Shown in pieces: positions 50,774 through 52,557 of a stretch of 52,557 nucleotides of DNA (positions within the stretch are counted from its first letter, which is position 1; each line of letters begins with the position of its first letter). The DNA is from Bacteroidota bacterium (GTDB taxonomy: Bacteria; Bacteroidota; Bacteroidia; Chitinophagales; Chitinophagaceae). Below the pieces are notes generated by a model. It was not told the origin of the DNA and did not search any database. It saw nothing but the letters and a program-made list of their open reading frames with translations. The stretch lies in assembly GCA_013288945.1 (NCBI GenBank), contig JABDAZ010000021.1, positions 1-52,557 on the forward strand, in the 5' to 3' direction. The translations under genes and the position numbers were made by a program.

Positions 50774-51793
50774 TTAAAAAGAATTTCTGTCGATCATTAT
50801 AAAAGGGTTTTCCCTAATTTCCCGCTTGCCGGAAACAGCCAGTTCTGCAATAGATTTTCCCATGGCTGCAAAGTCTGTGGTAATAGTTGTAATGCCATCT
50901 GCAATCACGCTTTTTAAATTGGTTTCATTGTAAGATATGACGCCAATATCTTGCCCAAGCTTCCAGTTTTTTGATTTTGCAGTATTAATAATATCAACAA
51001 GATGGTTGTCATCAATAACTATAAAGGCATCTTTTTTCTGGATATCATCTGTATCGATAGCATTTTTTACACCGGTAAAAATGATATTCTTTTTCGAAAA
51101 TTTATTAAAGCCTGAAATAATATCTTTCGTTTGCAACGTATCAGGAAACAGCAAAAACAATCGTTTATATTTTGCCACCAAATGTTCCGAAGCGGTTAAT
51201 ATAGAATAAATATCTTTTTCAAAATTCTGGTAAATTCCGGAATATGTTTTTTTGTATTCTTTGTATCCAACGTCTAATAAAAAAGTATTTTTTGGATCAA
51301 GCTTTGATAAAATGCGTGAAGTTTGCTCATGCACTTCGGGCATAATAATAAAGGTATTATAATATGCTGCTTGCTCATTAATAAGCGTTTCAAACATCTT
51401 AATACTGTGGTGGTGAAAATAAATATCGAGCGTAGAAGTTTTTGGCAAATGGTTTCTCAGCGCATTAAAAAGTGTTTCTTTATAAGGAGTAAATGTGCTG
51501 AACAATAAAAAAATATTTTGTTTTTGGCGGGTTTGCGTACCGGTTACATAATATCCTTTTCCCGGGATAGAATCAATAATTCCGGAGGCACGGAGTTCAT
51601 TATAGGCTGCAAAAACCGAACCTCTTGCCAATGAAAACTGAGCGGCGATATGATTAACAGAAGGCAATTTATCATCCCTGTTTAAAATACCATTTTCAAT
51701 ATTTTTATAAACGGATTGAACTATTTGTTTATAAACAGGAAGTGCGAGTGAAGCATCCAGTTCAATAAGAGAATCGATTTGTTTTTTGCTCAT
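50774..51793 (-). CDS. GntR-family regulator with LacI/periplasmic-binding-protein-like sensor domain
   Basis: This is a 339-residue transcription factor. Residues about 15-85 are a GntR winged helix (LPVYKQIVQSVYKNIENGIL, LPSVNHIAAQFSLARGSVFAAYNELRASGII with the KGYYV wing). Residues about 92-335 form a sugar-binding domain like that of LacI and AraR proteins (FIIMPEVHEQ, FLLFPDTLQTKDIISGFNKF, DIGVISYNETNLKSVI, AAMGKSIAEL). This is the AraR-type combination, in which an incoming sugar releases the regulator from DNA. It is the likely ligand for the four 18-bp sites at 26606, 28485, 50666 and 51858, the last being upstream of its own gene. It is separated from the nine-gene operon by 218 bases. 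Confidence 0.92.
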   Translation of the reverse strand: MSKKQIDSLIELDASLALPVYKQIVQSVYKNIENGILNRDDKLPSVNHIAAQFSLARGSVFAAYNELRASGIIDSIPGKGYYVTGTQTRQKQNIFLLFSTFTPYKETLFNALRNHLPKTSTLDIYFHHHSIKMFETLINEQAAYYNTFIIMPEVHEQTSRILSKLDPKNTFLLDVGYKEYKKTYSGIYQNFEKDIYSILTASEHLVAKYKRLFLLFPDTLQTKDIISGFNKFSKKNIIFTGVKNAIDTDDIQKKDAFIVIDDNHLVDIINTAKSKNWKLGQDIGVISYNETNLKSVIADGITTITTDFAAMGKSIAELAVSGKREIRENPFIMIDRNSF

Positions 51794-52011
51794 GCCGGAT
51801 AATATCCCTTACTGAGATAAAGTTTTCGTAAAAATAAGGATAAAGTTTGTTATTTAAAACGGGTATATACTGGTATAGGTTGCGGCTTGTATAATTTTTA
51901 TTAATGTCAATTCTATTTTATTAAAATGACAGTGCGTTAAAAGCGAACCAAATTATAAATTAGAGCAGCAACTTGTAATGCACTATCTAATGATTCGGTA
52001 ACATGGAATAA
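51794..52011. other. Leader and intergenic region upstream of the GntR gene
   Basis: It holds operator site 4 at 51858-51875 and AT-rich sequence. No TAnnTTTG element was found for the regulator gene, and no open reading frame of interest is present. With the pseudogene that follows, this fills the right end of the window. Confidence 0.6.
51858..51875. promoter_or_regulatory. Operator site 4, upstream of the GntR gene
   Basis: Read on the minus strand this is TACCAGTATATACCCGTT, matching the ideal palindrome at 15 of 18 positions with the GTATATAC core intact. It lies 65 bases before the regulator's start and suggests autoregulation. Confidence 0.7.
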
Positions 52012-52557
52012 ATATCTAAGAATTGGTACGTTAAAACTGAAGATGGATCGGGTGAGTTTGAGAAAAAATTTCTTGCTGATTTTAGCGCCTTTTCAAAAGA
52101 CGTTTTTGGAAACATACAGGTTATAAAACCAGTTTTTATTTTCTTGAAAATTTGCGGTGATATATTATGTTGCGATGAGCATAAAAATTATTTGGCAACA
52201 AACTCCATACAACTTATGGCACAGTGGATACTTGGTATAAAACGACGCATTATGGATGATGTTGAGCATGCTGAGTTTTGAAATTCCCGCGCTGCCGCCG
52301 GCAATTAAAGTATATGCAAAAATCCTGAAACAATATGTAGGATTATAAGTTGAATGATAAAGATTCTGCTACTGTAACGATAGAGAATGATACGTTGTAG
52401 TTTCAAAAAAATAATCGTGTGAAAGAAATTTTATTTGCTGAAACCAATATTATTTTTTTCGCAAACAGGATGCACACAGGCGAAAATTATTTGTAAAAAA
52501 TGAATCAGGTATAATGCTGATGCGTGAAAGAAAAAACGGATAGGATATAGTAGGGGT
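52012..52557 (+). pseudogene. Decayed serine-hydrolase-type gene remnant, running off the window
   Basis: Coding traces continue through several frames. KNWYVKTEDGSGEFEKKFLADF starts near 52018 and ends at a TGA (52279-52281). FEIPALPPAIKVYAKILKQYVG resumes at 52277 in the next frame, then stops at 52346. KLNDKDSATVTIENDTL continues in a third frame to an internal TAG (52398-52400), followed by FQKNNRVKEILFAETNIIFF. VKNESGIMLMRERKNG resumes after another shift and meets a further TAG. The latter half resembles the C-terminal barrel domain (KYVGxYxL...) found after beta-lactamase-like hydrolases, as in the intact protein at 24717. No start codon in frame is seen (ATG-GAA-TAA at 52003). At least three frameshifts and two stops make this non-functional unless sequencing errors are at play. 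Confidence 0.65.

Noticed and set aside
52279-52281. In-frame TGA read as selenocysteine
   Set aside because: No SECIS-like structure or selenoprotein context, and the protein trace continues in another frame; a frameshift in a pseudogene explains it.
1-52557. CRISPR arrays, tRNA or rRNA genes, insertion sequences, integrases
   Set aside because: Looked for on both strands; no regularly spaced identical repeats, no tRNA T-loop patterns with matching stems and no transposase or integrase motifs were seen.

Overview
The window looks like a chromosomal segment of a low-GC member of the Bacteroidota, most likely a Chitinophagaceae-type soil or aquatic bacterium. The grounds are a SusC/SusD pair, a TonB-dependent receptor with a carboxypeptidase-regulatory-like N-terminus, promoters of the TAnnTTTG type, mostly absent Shine-Dalgarno sequences, and large secreted glycosidases. 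No tRNA, rRNA, CRISPR array, transposase or phage gene was seen.

Region 1 (1-2066) is the 3' part of a GH106-type rhamnosidase cut by the window edge. Region 2 (2188-18376) is a compact molybdenum-cofactor island. It carries moaE, moeA, moaC, mobA and a moeB-rhodanese fusion, followed by a small secreted protein with a sulfite-oxidase-like fold, on the plus strand. Converging on these are moaD, a TauE/SafE transporter and mocA. Then come the three subunits of a periplasmic PaoABC-type aldehyde oxidase, its XdhC chaperone, moaA and an ArsC-type reductase. Converging on those is fdhD, a small conserved protein and an FdhF/YdeP-type oxidoreductase. The island therefore makes molybdopterin and feeds both branches: the guanine form (MobA, FdhD, FdhF) and the cytosine form (MocA, XdhC, PaoABC).

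Region 3 (18613-26504) is mixed: a small outer-membrane barrel, a large TonB-dependent receptor, exonuclease III, MsrA, a membrane-anchored winged-helix regulator, and a serine hydrolase with TPR repeats. Four helical-phase direct repeats lie between the regulator and the hydrolase.

Region 4 (26574-51875) is a glycan-utilization locus. Plus-strand genes are an M81 (MlrC-like) metallopeptidase, susC, susD and two giant paralogous calcium-loop (FG-GAP/ASPIC) lipoproteins. A converging nine-gene minus-strand operon encodes a cupin glucose-6-phosphate isomerase, a ROK kinase, a mannose-6-phosphate isomerase with an extra N-terminal kinase-like domain, a second cupin isomerase-like protein, a sugar porter, an unclassified secreted six-hairpin glycosidase, a Tat-exported glycosylasparaginase, CutC and a membrane-anchored SRPBCC/GyrI-like protein. 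A GntR regulator with a sugar-binding-protein-like domain lies at the right end. Four copies of an 18-bp palindrome (ideal form TACCAGTATATACTGGTA, core GTATATAC) sit upstream of the M81 gene, susC, the nine-gene operon and the regulator itself, and tie the locus into one apparent regulon. Gene content suggests mannose-containing glycopeptides or N-glycans as substrate; this is inference.

Region 5 (52012-52557) is a decayed gene remnant with several frameshifts and stops. Across the whole window the palindromic hexamer ATTAAT is unusually frequent, in different reading frames and at operon junctions.
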